Below, one piece after another: positions 1 through 5,783 of a DNA stretch of 7,660 bases. Where the stretch lies: contig JAJBVF010000093.1 in NCBI GenBank assembly GCA_020859965.1, positions 1 to 7,660 on the forward strand, given 5' to 3'. A program made the translations under genes and the position numbers. The notes beneath the pieces are model-generated. The model saw only the letters and a program-made list of their open reading frames with translations. It did not search any database and was not told the DNA's origin. Position 1 is the stretch's first letter. Each line of letters begins with the position of its first letter. This DNA comes from Clostridiales bacterium (GTDB lineage Bacteria > Bacillota > Clostridia > Lachnospirales > Lachnospiraceae).

Positions 1-1303
1 ATTTGTTCCGGGTCGGCCCGCCGTCTACACGAAGCTCCTGTACCGGAATCTGCGCATCCGCACTCATAGCTTCAACCACATCACTGATCTGGTAAGCAAT
101 ACATTCCACACAGGCACGTGTAATTTCATTTTTTCCGGTCGTCCGTGTAATTCCGGAAAGTGAACCGGTAGCCGCGCTGTCCCAGTACGGTGCCCCCAAT
201 CCCGTAAAAGCGGGAACAAAATACAAACCATCGTCCTGCAAAGCCGCGCTGCTGATACCATCAGTTTCTCCCGCGGAACGAATCAGGCCTACGTCATCTT
301 TCAGCCAGGAGATTACCGCTCCGGTATAGTTTATATTTCCTTCCAGCACATAATTCACTCGTCCGCCCATCCCCCATGCGAGGGAAGTCACAACTCCATG
401 ATCGCTCAGCACAGGTGTTTCGCCGATATTCATCATAATAGAAGAGCCTGTCCCGTAAGTAGCTTTAATCATGCCTCTTTCCAGACAGCCCTGGCCGAAC
501 ATCGCTCCGTGAGAATCTCCTAATACGCCGTGGATTGGAATCGGGCAGGGAAAAGTTCCTTCCAGGTCTGTCTCGCCAAACAGACTGTCCGAATCACATA
601 CCTCAGGCAGGTCTTCCGGAGCAATGCCAAACAGTTCACATATTTCCCTGTCCCATTTCAGGTCGAAAATATTGAACAGCTGCGTTCTGGACGCATTGGA
701 ATAATCTGTCTTATATGAAACACCGCCCGTCATTTTAAAAATCAGCCAGGTATCAATCGTTCCCATGCAGAGTTCATGACGTGCGGCTTTTTCTTTTGCG
801 CCTTCTGTATTTTCCAGCAGCCATGCCAGCTTAGACGCAGGAAAATAGGGCGAGAGCCTCAAACCGGTTTTCCGACGGATGCTCTCTTCTATTCTTCCAT
901 TCGATTTCTGTGCCCTCACGCGCTCGCAAATCTCTTCCGAGCGAGAGCACTGCCAGACGATTGCGTCCGCGATCGGATGGCCGCTCGACCTTTCCCACAC
1001 CAGAGACGTCTCCCGCTGATTGCTGATCCCAAGCACTGCCACACGCTCCGGAGCGACTCCGGAAGACTGCAGCAGGCGGCGAACCACCTGCACAGTATTC
1101 TCATAAATTTCTTCCGGATCATGCGAAACCCAGCCCAGCTCATTGATGATCTGCCGATGAGGCAGGTCTTCCCGCCTAAGCAGCTTTCCATCCTTATCAA
1201 ACAGGAGCGCTTTTGTTCCCTGCGTACTCTGATCCACGCTGATGATATAGTCCTTATCATGGGGCTCTGCACTACAGAGCTCCGTACCATTTCCTTTCAG
1301 CAT
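1..1303 (-). CDS. FGGY-family sugar kinase, glycerol kinase-like (3' end cut by window)
   Basis: ATP-dependent kinase that probably phosphorylates the ketose made by the isomerase encoded upstream; cytoplasmic. The frame is open for 434 codons from ATG at 1303 to the window edge; family members are about 500 residues, so roughly 70 are missing. Seen motifs: N-terminal phosphate loop DQSTQGTK (24-31), NQRET (95-99), IVWQC (115-119), SPYF (151-154), GTIDTWLI (181-188), TDYSNASRT (199-207), catalytic GDSHGA (262-267, Asp263), TYGTGSS (282-288), FTGLGAPYWD (366-375) and RVDGG (425-429). The backbone resembles E. coli GlpK closely, with Arg97, Glu98, Trp117, Tyr153 and Asp263 matching its substrate-site residues. 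However GlpK Gln246 and Phe270 correspond to Ser264 and Ser288, so glycerol is doubtful as substrate. Start chosen for GGAGGA at 1311-1316. It is the last gene of the visible operon, 79 nt after the transketolase C subunit. Annotation pipelines may call it glycerol kinase or xylulokinase; apulose kinase is my preferred hypothesis. Alignment was by eye. Confidence 0.9.
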   Translation of the reverse strand, partial: MLKGNGTELCSAEPHDKDYIISVDQSTQGTKALLFDKDGKLLRREDLPHRQIINELGWVSHDPEEIYENTVQVVRRLLQSSGVAPERVAVLGISNQRETSLVWERSSGHPIADAIVWQCSRSEEICERVRAQKSNGRIEESIRRKTGLRLSPYFPASKLAWLLENTEGAKEKAARHELCMGTIDTWLIFKMTGGVSYKTDYSNASRTQLFNIFDLKWDREICELFGIAPEDLPEVCDSDSLFGETDLEGTFPCPIPIHGVLGDSHGAMFGQGCLERGMIKATYGTGSSIMMNIGETPVLSDHGVVTSLAWGMGGRVNYVLEGNINYTGAVISWLKDDVGLIRSAGETDGISSAALQDDGLYFVPAFTGLGAPYWDSAATGSLSGITRTTGKNEITRACVECIAYQISDVVEAMSADAQIPVQELRVDGGPTRNK

Positions 1304-1382
1304 AACCACATCCTCCGATTTTTCACCAGGCGGCATTCTTCATTTTACACCCGCCCGTTTTCCAGTCCTGCTTCCGCTCTGC
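1304..1382 (-). other. Intergenic gap with weak inverted repeat between transketolase C and kinase
   Basis: 79 nt spacer. It contains the kinase ribosome binding site and a 5-bp G+C inverted repeat (1329-1333 with 1351-1355, 17-nt loop). No U-tract follows, so this is not a convincing terminator, and I see no -35/-10 pair. The kinase is probably co-transcribed with the genes upstream of it. Confidence 0.4.
1311..1316 (-). promoter_or_regulatory. Ribosome binding site of the FGGY kinase
   Basis: GGAGGA on the minus strand, 7 nt before the ATG at 1303. It fixes the kinase start; there is no other early in-frame ATG. Confidence 0.8.
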
Positions 1383-2357
1383 TCAGGCTTCTTCCAGCAG
1401 CTTTGCCGCCGTCTTTGCGATTCCTTCCGTGTTCAGTCCATAATAATCAAATACCTCCTTCGAAGTACCTGTTATCACCGGAGCATCCGGGAGGGAAAGA
1501 TTCACCGTCTTCCTTGGACACGTGCGCCCAACCACCTGAGATACCATGGAGCCAAGTCCGCCAAAAGGTGCATGCTCTTCCACTGTCAGCACAACCTTTG
1601 CGCTCTGTGCTGCCCGGATGACTGCCGCTTCATCAAGCGGCTTTACGCAGTACATATCGAGAACCGTCGCACGAATCCCCTGTTTCTTCAATAACTCAGC
1701 CGCACCGCAGGCAGGTTTTACCATCTCGCCGCAGGCAATTATCGCTACATCTGTATCTTCAAAATGAGCAGATGCGGAAGCACGCATTTCCTCCTCACAG
1801 ATAACCACAGCCCGGTCCATCTCAAACGGGCAGTTTTCCTCGCTGTAAATATCCTCTACTGCATTTCTTCCAACGCGGATATAGGCCGGCTTCTGATCTT
1901 TTAAAAGCATGCGAATCAGTTTTTCTGTCTGAAAACGATCGCTCGGCAGATAAACTCTCATATTCGGGATAGCCGCCATCGCAGCAATATCCTGAGCGGA
2001 ATGGTGGCTCATGCCAAGCGCTCCATAGCTGATTCCTCCGCTGATTCCGATCAGCTTTACATTCGTATTTGAATAAGCCACATCCACCTTCGCCTGTTCA
2101 TAACTCCTGGTCGATAAAAAGCTCGCCGGAGAAGCCGCGAACGGCTTTTTCCCACATTTCGCCAGCCCTGCGGAAATACTTACAAGATCCTGCTCAGCAA
2201 TACCAACTTCTATAAACTGCTCCGGGTATTCGTTCGCAAATGGCGTCAGGGAAGCACTTCCCCTGGAATCACTGCACAGTACCACAATATCCTTATCCGT
2301 TTTCGCCTGCTCCATCAGTACATCACAAATGGCCTGGCGATTCGGTATTTTATTCAT
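1383..2357 (-). CDS. Transketolase, C-terminal subunit (split transketolase)
   Basis: Pyrimidine-binding and C-terminal half of a two-subunit transketolase that acts with the adjacent N subunit to move a two-carbon ketol unit between sugar phosphates in the cytoplasm. 324 residues, usual for the split C subunit. Seen: Arg7 near the N-terminus, GIAEQD (52-57) with Glu55 as the expected ThDP-activating glutamate, SPASF (76-80) followed by a conserved-looking R/E/Q patch, LPSD (137-140), and EEHAPFGGLGS near the C-terminal domain. The sugar-channel segment reads SYGALGMSHHS (110-120) where ordinary transketolases have a GEDGxTHQ-like sequence. The match to E. coli Asp469 is Leu114 and to His461 is Ser106, while the His473 match (His118) is kept. 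This points to a substrate other than the standard pentose phosphates. An upstream TTG would add 13 residues, but the ATG at 2357 follows a purine-rich ribosome binding site and starts where the family does. It lies 48 nt after the N subunit gene. A pyruvate dehydrogenase E1-beta or DXS identity is less likely given the neighbour. Confidence 0.92.
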   Translation of the reverse strand: MNKIPNRQAICDVLMEQAKTDKDIVVLCSDSRGSASLTPFANEYPEQFIEVGIAEQDLVSISAGLAKCGKKPFAASPASFLSTRSYEQAKVDVAYSNTNVKLIGISGGISYGALGMSHHSAQDIAAMAAIPNMRVYLPSDRFQTEKLIRMLLKDQKPAYIRVGRNAVEDIYSEENCPFEMDRAVVICEEEMRASASAHFEDTDVAIIACGEMVKPACGAAELLKKQGIRATVLDMYCVKPLDEAAVIRAAQSAKVVLTVEEHAPFGGLGSMVSQVVGRTCPRKTVNLSLPDAPVITGTSKEVFDYYGLNTEGIAKTAAKLLEEA

Positions 2358-2363
2358 GATCAA

Positions 2364-2375
2364 CTCTCCCTTCCT
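2364..2375 (-). promoter_or_regulatory. Ribosome binding site deciding the transketolase C start
   Basis: Purine-rich AGGAAGGGAGAG lies 6 nt before the ATG at 2357. The alternative TTG at 2396 has no comparable site and would add residues unlike the family N-terminus, so I start the gene at 2357. Confidence 0.7.
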
Positions 2376-2405
2376 GTTGTCTGAAATCCATCCCAAAGAT
2401 ATGCC

Positions 2406-3233
2406 TTAGCTGATGAGACGCGCCCGACGTGCATCCAGATCCTTCATAATCTGCTCATATTCCTCCTGCGTCGGCACTTTATGATGCCAGCCGGCTTTAT
2501 TTTCCATCACAGCCGACCCACATCCCTTGGTTGTATTTGCGATGACCACCGTTGGGCATCCTTTCACCGTCCTTGCTGTCTCAAACGCCTCATACAGAGC
2601 ATCGATATCATTTCCATCTGCGCTGATCACATTCCAGCCAAAACTGGAAAAACGTGCGCAGAGGTCATCGTGATGCATTACATCCTCCGTATTACCCGAA
2701 ATCTGCAGCCTGTTGCGGTCTACCACCGCACAGAGATTGTCCAGTTTGTAGTGGCTGGCTGCCATAGCGCCTTCCCAGACAGAGCCTTCCGCCAGTTCAC
2801 CGTCTCCCATCACGGTATACACACGATAATCCTTTTTATCCATTTTCCCGGCGAGTGCCATTCCGACACAGACCGGAAGCCCATGTCCCAGGGAGCCGGA
2901 ATTCATTTCAATGCCCGGCAGTTTATTATTCGGATGGCCGATGAATTTTGAACCGAATTTTGAAAATTCACGGATCACCTGTTCAATCGGAAAGAAGCCC
3001 TTCGCTGCCAGTACCGCATACAGTGCTTCCACGGAATGACCCTTGCTCATGACGAACAGATCACGGTCGGGGCTGTCCATATTCTCCGGCGAGATATTCA
3101 TTTCTTTAAAATACAGTGTTGTAAGGATTTCCATCACACTCATATCTCCGCCGATATGTCCTCCTTTCCCCGCCATAATCATATTAATTACATCTTTTCT
3201 CAGATCATATGCTTTTGCTTTCAGGTTTTCCAT
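2406..3233 (-). CDS. Transketolase, N-terminal subunit (ThDP-binding; split transketolase)
   Basis: Diphosphate-binding half of a two-subunit, thiamine-diphosphate-dependent transketolase; pairs with the C subunit encoded just downstream. 275 residues, normal for this subunit. Seen: GGHIGG (24-29, His26), SKGHS (63-67, His66), GHP (99-101, His100), GSLGHG (113-118), the metal/ThDP motif from GDGE (143-146) to Asn174 in VDRNRLQ, and a C-terminal KAGWHHKVP segment (His250/251). These histidines line up by eye with the E. coli transketolase active-site residues His26, His66, His100 and His261, so the cofactor half looks fully functional and orthodox, unlike the C subunit. The ATG lies 4 nt after the isomerase stop, and its ribosome binding site sits inside the last isomerase codons, which suggests translational coupling. 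In this operon it probably serves a dedicated catabolic reaction rather than the housekeeping pentose phosphate pathway. The candidate reaction is apulose 4-phosphate plus glyceraldehyde 3-phosphate giving DHAP plus xylulose 5-phosphate. Confidence 0.93.
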   Translation of the reverse strand: MENLKAKAYDLRKDVINMIMAGKGGHIGGDMSVMEILTTLYFKEMNISPENMDSPDRDLFVMSKGHSVEALYAVLAAKGFFPIEQVIREFSKFGSKFIGHPNNKLPGIEMNSGSLGHGLPVCVGMALAGKMDKKDYRVYTVMGDGELAEGSVWEGAMAASHYKLDNLCAVVDRNRLQISGNTEDVMHHDDLCARFSSFGWNVISADGNDIDALYEAFETARTVKGCPTVVIANTTKGCGSAVMENKAGWHHKVPTQEEYEQIMKDLDARRARLIS

Positions 3234-3237
3234 GATC

Positions 3238-4638
3238 TCACTCTCCTCTTAAATAGGCCTTAACGTCTTCCTCAATCGGATCATACAGGTCCGGCTTAAC
3301 GCCTATGTATTTGCATGCTTCATACAAGACCGGCACAATGTTTCTGTGAATACCGACACAATGATGAATGTACGGACCTTCCACGATTTTTGCCTCAAGG
3401 CGTTTGATATTTTCGACTTCTACCCAGAGATAAGTTCCCATGCCTTTCGGTCCATCCACACCCTTTGCATTGCCCAGAAGCAGCGAATATTCTCCGCCGT
3501 CTCCGTCAAAACGGGCAAGTGTCACGTCTCCGTGCTTTGCTTCCGCCGTGATACTGCCGGGATGATCAAATGCCAGCGGGTAAGTCAGCTTCGGTGTTTC
3601 ACGAGCTACGGAAATCGGCCATGGTCCGCAGTGCTGTAAAAGCTCACCGTTAGGGATGTCCGGATGACGGATCGTCCAATCTGCAAAAAAGCTTCTCTGT
3701 TCGCCCATGCCTGCTGCTTCCACCATCAGCGCAGTGATCGCGCCGTGAATATCCGTCTCACATACGATCGGAATCCCTTCCTCATTTAAAAGTGCGTTTG
3801 CCGCACAGGGCATGATGCCAAGTTCGGACTGAAGCTGATTCCAGCACTGAATCGCGCCCGCCTGACAACCGTATTTTTCAATGAGACGTTTCATCGCCAC
3901 CTTCAGGGCCGCTACATTCTCCAGTTCTTTATCATTGATTTTGATTTCCATGTGGGTACGGCAGTATTCCATCACTTTCGCTACTTCCGTGCCCTCTTCT
4001 TTCGCAATCTTCACCTGGTCGGTCAGCTCCGGCATCGGGATCGGTGAAAGCTGAATGTTGAATTTTTCAAGCAGCTCACCTTCATTGCACATTGTCGACC
4101 AGAATTCAAACGGTCTTGTTGAAATCTGAAGGATTCGGATATTTTTAAAGGTTTTGACCACGTTGCACACTGCGAGGAAATCCCGGAGTCCACGTTCAAA
4201 TACAGGATCCTCCAGCCGACAGTTTGTCATGTAGGTGAACGGTACTCGGAAGCGCCGAAGCACCTTCCCCGTTGCAAACAGTCCGCACTGGGTATCACGC
4301 AGACGAACCCCATCCGGCTCCGGCCGTTCATCGAGAGGACCCCAGAGAAGGACCGGCACGTTAAGGTCCTTTGCCAGACGAGCACACTCAAATTCCGTTC
4401 CAAAGTTGCAGTGCGGAAGGAAAAGGCCATCCACTTTTTCCGCTTTAAATTTTTCCGCAATTTTAACACGGTCATCGTCATTATAGAGAAGACCTTCTTC
4501 GTTTATATCTGTTATATCTACGAAATCGATCCCCAGCTCTGTAAGTCTTTTCGCTGTAAGTCCTCTGTATTTAATTGCATCCGGTGCGCTGAAAATACTG
4601 CGTCTGGTCGGAGCGTAGCCTATCTTAATATTCGCCAT
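3238..4638 (-). CDS. L-fucose/L-arabinose isomerase-family protein (aldose-ketose isomerase)
   Basis: Probable metal-dependent cytoplasmic isomerase converting the imported aldose to its ketose. 466 residues from ATG at 4638. The N-terminal and middle parts (about 1-180) form the Rossmann-like region of this superfamily. The C-terminal part carries the family signatures: CWNQLQSELGIMPC (265-278), CETDIHGA (293-300), FADWT (318-322), LQHCGPWP (334-341), DVTLARFDG (371-379) and GPYIHHCVG (421-429). By comparison with FucI, Glu294, Asp320 and His425 or His426 are the likely metal ligands (inference). It sits 81 nt after the permease and 4 nt before transketolase N, first in the catabolic half of the operon. 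A TTG start at 4659 would add seven residues, but it lies immediately upstream of, and its extra codons are made from, the ribosome binding site, so I reject it. The substrate cannot be read from sequence. FucI-type enzymes can act on L-fucose and D-arabinose; a D-apiose isomerase role would fit the neighbours best. Confidence 0.88.
   Translation of the reverse strand: MANIKIGYAPTRRSIFSAPDAIKYRGLTAKRLTELGIDFVDITDINEEGLLYNDDDRVKIAEKFKAEKVDGLFLPHCNFGTEFECARLAKDLNVPVLLWGPLDERPEPDGVRLRDTQCGLFATGKVLRRFRVPFTYMTNCRLEDPVFERGLRDFLAVCNVVKTFKNIRILQISTRPFEFWSTMCNEGELLEKFNIQLSPIPMPELTDQVKIAKEEGTEVAKVMEYCRTHMEIKINDKELENVAALKVAMKRLIEKYGCQAGAIQCWNQLQSELGIMPCAANALLNEEGIPIVCETDIHGAITALMVEAAGMGEQRSFFADWTIRHPDIPNGELLQHCGPWPISVARETPKLTYPLAFDHPGSITAEAKHGDVTLARFDGDGGEYSLLLGNAKGVDGPKGMGTYLWVEVENIKRLEAKIVEGPYIHHCVGIHRNIVPVLYEACKYIGVKPDLYDPIEEDVKAYLRGE
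3243..3248 (-). promoter_or_regulatory. Ribosome binding site of transketolase N inside the isomerase 3' end
   Basis: GAGGAG within the last sense codons of the isomerase, ending 9 nt before the ATG at 3233. Its position implies that ribosomes terminating on the isomerase feed the transketolase start. Confidence 0.75.
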
Positions 4639-4719
4639 TTCAAAATCCTCCTGTATCAAATATATTTGGGTGTGTACTGATATTGAAATATGTCATTGGA
4701 CAAGGCTGTCCCAAATTCT
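4639..4719 (-). other. Intergenic gap with small hairpin between permease and isomerase
   Basis: 81 nt spacer separating the transport and catabolic gene groups. It holds an inverted repeat, GGACA-AGGC-TGTCC at 4698-4711, which imperfect pairing of the flanks could extend slightly. No U-tract follows the hairpin in the minus-strand direction, so it is not a standard terminator; a processing or mild attenuation role is possible. The A+T-rich stretch after it contains no promoter I would defend. Confidence 0.45.
4646..4652 (-). promoter_or_regulatory. Ribosome binding site deciding the isomerase start
   Basis: AGGAGGA, a near-perfect anti-Shine-Dalgarno match, ends 7 nt before the ATG at 4638. 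The upstream in-frame TTG at 4659 would place this site inside the coding region, so the shorter protein is preferred. Confidence 0.85.
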
Positions 4720-5763
4720 CTATTTGTTTTCATTTCTCGCCTGAAGCGCCATTTTTGCCTGTAGATTTCTCTGTGTCTGGTCAATGACTACCGCCAGAAT
4801 GATCACGCAGCCGCGAATCACCTTTTGCCAGAATTCAGATACACCACACATGGTCATGCCATCGTTGATCACGCCGATTACAAACGCGCCGACCACAGTC
4901 CCAATAATTGTTCCGGATCCGCCTGCCATAGATGTACCGCCCAGTACGGTGGCTGCAATCGCATTCATCTCCCATCCATCGCCGGACGCCGGATGTGCCG
5001 CAGAAAGCTGGGCTGTATTGATCATACCCACCCAGGCAGCACAGAAGCCGGAAATCATATAGACCAGAATTTTAACCCGGTCTGCCTTGATGCCGGAAAG
5101 ACGGGCAGATTTCTCATTGCCGCCTACTGCCAGAACATGCCACCCAAAATCCACCTTGCGGAGCAGAATCGCACCGATCACAGCCAAAACCGCAAACACA
5201 TAAACACCCGTAGGGATTCCTGCGAGGTTACTCCCCAGAATTTTAAATCCCGTGTTTCCAAGGCCTTCGTTTCCGGAAATATTCGAAAATGTCGCGCCGC
5301 CGGATCGAAGATTTGCAAACCCCCGGCAGATATACATAGTTCCAAGTGTGGCGATGAATGGAGCCACATTCAGCTTCGTCACAATCAGACCATTGACCGC
5401 ACCGATCAGACATCCTGTTATCAGCATCAGGATTACGATAACCGGAATGCTGAAATACAGTGTCACACCCGCAAAGCTCAGCGTCAGTCCTTCCTGAATC
5501 AGGCCGCCTGCCAGCATACCGATCAGTCCAACAACGGATCCTACCGAAAGGTCAATGCCGCCTGTCGTGATCACAAATGTCATGCCAAGGCCCAAAATAC
5601 CATACAGCGCTACATGTTTGGCAACCATTGTCAGGGTAGATGCCGACAGGAAATTGCTCTTTACAATGCTGAAAAAGACGATAAGAATGATCAGAACGAT
5701 AAAAGTACGGCCTTTTAAAATAGTCATTAATAATTGATTACTGTTTACTTTTTTTTCTTTCAT
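4720..5763 (-). CDS. Sugar ABC transporter permease, RbsC type
   Basis: Integral membrane component of a sugar importer; it forms the translocation path and works with the ATPase encoded upstream and an external binding protein. 347 residues, typical of the RbsC/XylH/AraH permease family. Hydrophobic segments lie near residues 20-35, 46-66, 72-90, 105-128, 133-150, 186-201, 230-252, 267-278, 284-300 and 314-330. Family motifs: TTGGIDLSVGS (66-76), NGLIVTKLNVAPFIATLG (124-141), GGNEKSARLSGI (214-225) and LGGTSMAGGSGTIIGT (274-289). The charged N-terminus (MKEKK) should lie in the cytoplasm. The ATG follows GGAGGAG at 5773-5779, and the gene starts 20 nt after the ATPase stop, which indicates co-expression. 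A run of eight adenines falls within the first codons. The family is clear; the transported sugar is not visible in the sequence and is inferred only from the downstream enzymes. Confidence 0.95.
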   Translation of the reverse strand: MKEKKVNSNQLLMTILKGRTFIVLIILIVFFSIVKSNFLSASTLTMVAKHVALYGILGLGMTFVITTGGIDLSVGSVVGLIGMLAGGLIQEGLTLSFAGVTLYFSIPVIVILMLITGCLIGAVNGLIVTKLNVAPFIATLGTMYICRGFANLRSGGATFSNISGNEGLGNTGFKILGSNLAGIPTGVYVFAVLAVIGAILLRKVDFGWHVLAVGGNEKSARLSGIKADRVKILVYMISGFCAAWVGMINTAQLSAAHPASGDGWEMNAIAATVLGGTSMAGGSGTIIGTVVGAFVIGVINDGMTMCGVSEFWQKVIRGCVIILAVVIDQTQRNLQAKMALQARNENK

Positions 5764-5772
5764 GAATCGCTG

Positions 5773-5779
5773 CTCCTCC
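5773..5779 (-). promoter_or_regulatory. Ribosome binding site of the permease
   Basis: GGAGGAG on the minus strand, 9 nt before the ATG at 5763, within the 20-nt gap after the ATPase stop. It confirms the permease start. Confidence 0.75.
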
Positions 5780-5783
5780 CTGT

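Noticed and set aside
916..1290. 124-codon minus-strand open frame
   Set aside because: Same strand as the kinase but in another frame; the kinase frame across it is unbroken and carries clear FGGY motifs.
1..1303. Frameshifted or broken kinase
   Set aside because: Reading the minus strand from ATG 1303 gives 434 codons without a stop, with motifs in the expected order up to the window edge. The gene is cut by the window, not broken.
1323..1343. Six-residue mini-ORF (MKNAAW) upstream of the kinase, as a possible leader peptide
   Set aside because: Only a weak ribosome binding site, no runs of regulatory codons and no attenuator structure. Very short ORFs are expected by chance.
1329..1355. 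GGCGG/CCGCC inverted repeat as a terminator
   Set aside because: Only 5 bp with a 17-nt loop and no U-tract. It would not be a stable intrinsic terminator.
776..1621. 281-codon open frame on the plus strand
   Set aside because: It lies antisense to the kinase and transketolase C genes, has a composition unlike a real protein (rich in Pro, His, Arg, Ser) and no ribosome binding site. It is a shadow of the codon pattern on the other strand.
1930..1943. cre-like sequence TGAAAACGATCGCT
   Set aside because: Two mismatches to the CcpA consensus at conserved positions and located deep inside the transketolase C coding region. Probably chance.
1383..3233. Sulfoquinovose sulfo-transketolase pathway
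   Set aside because: That route also uses a split transketolase, but it does not need an FGGY kinase and its isomerase works on sulfoquinovose. The kinase and FucI-like isomerase here fit a free neutral sugar better. Not fully excluded without trees.
4825..5718. 297-codon open frame on the plus strand
   Set aside because: Entirely antisense to the permease gene, with His/Cys/Gln/Arg-rich low-plausibility sequence. A mirror of membrane-protein codons.
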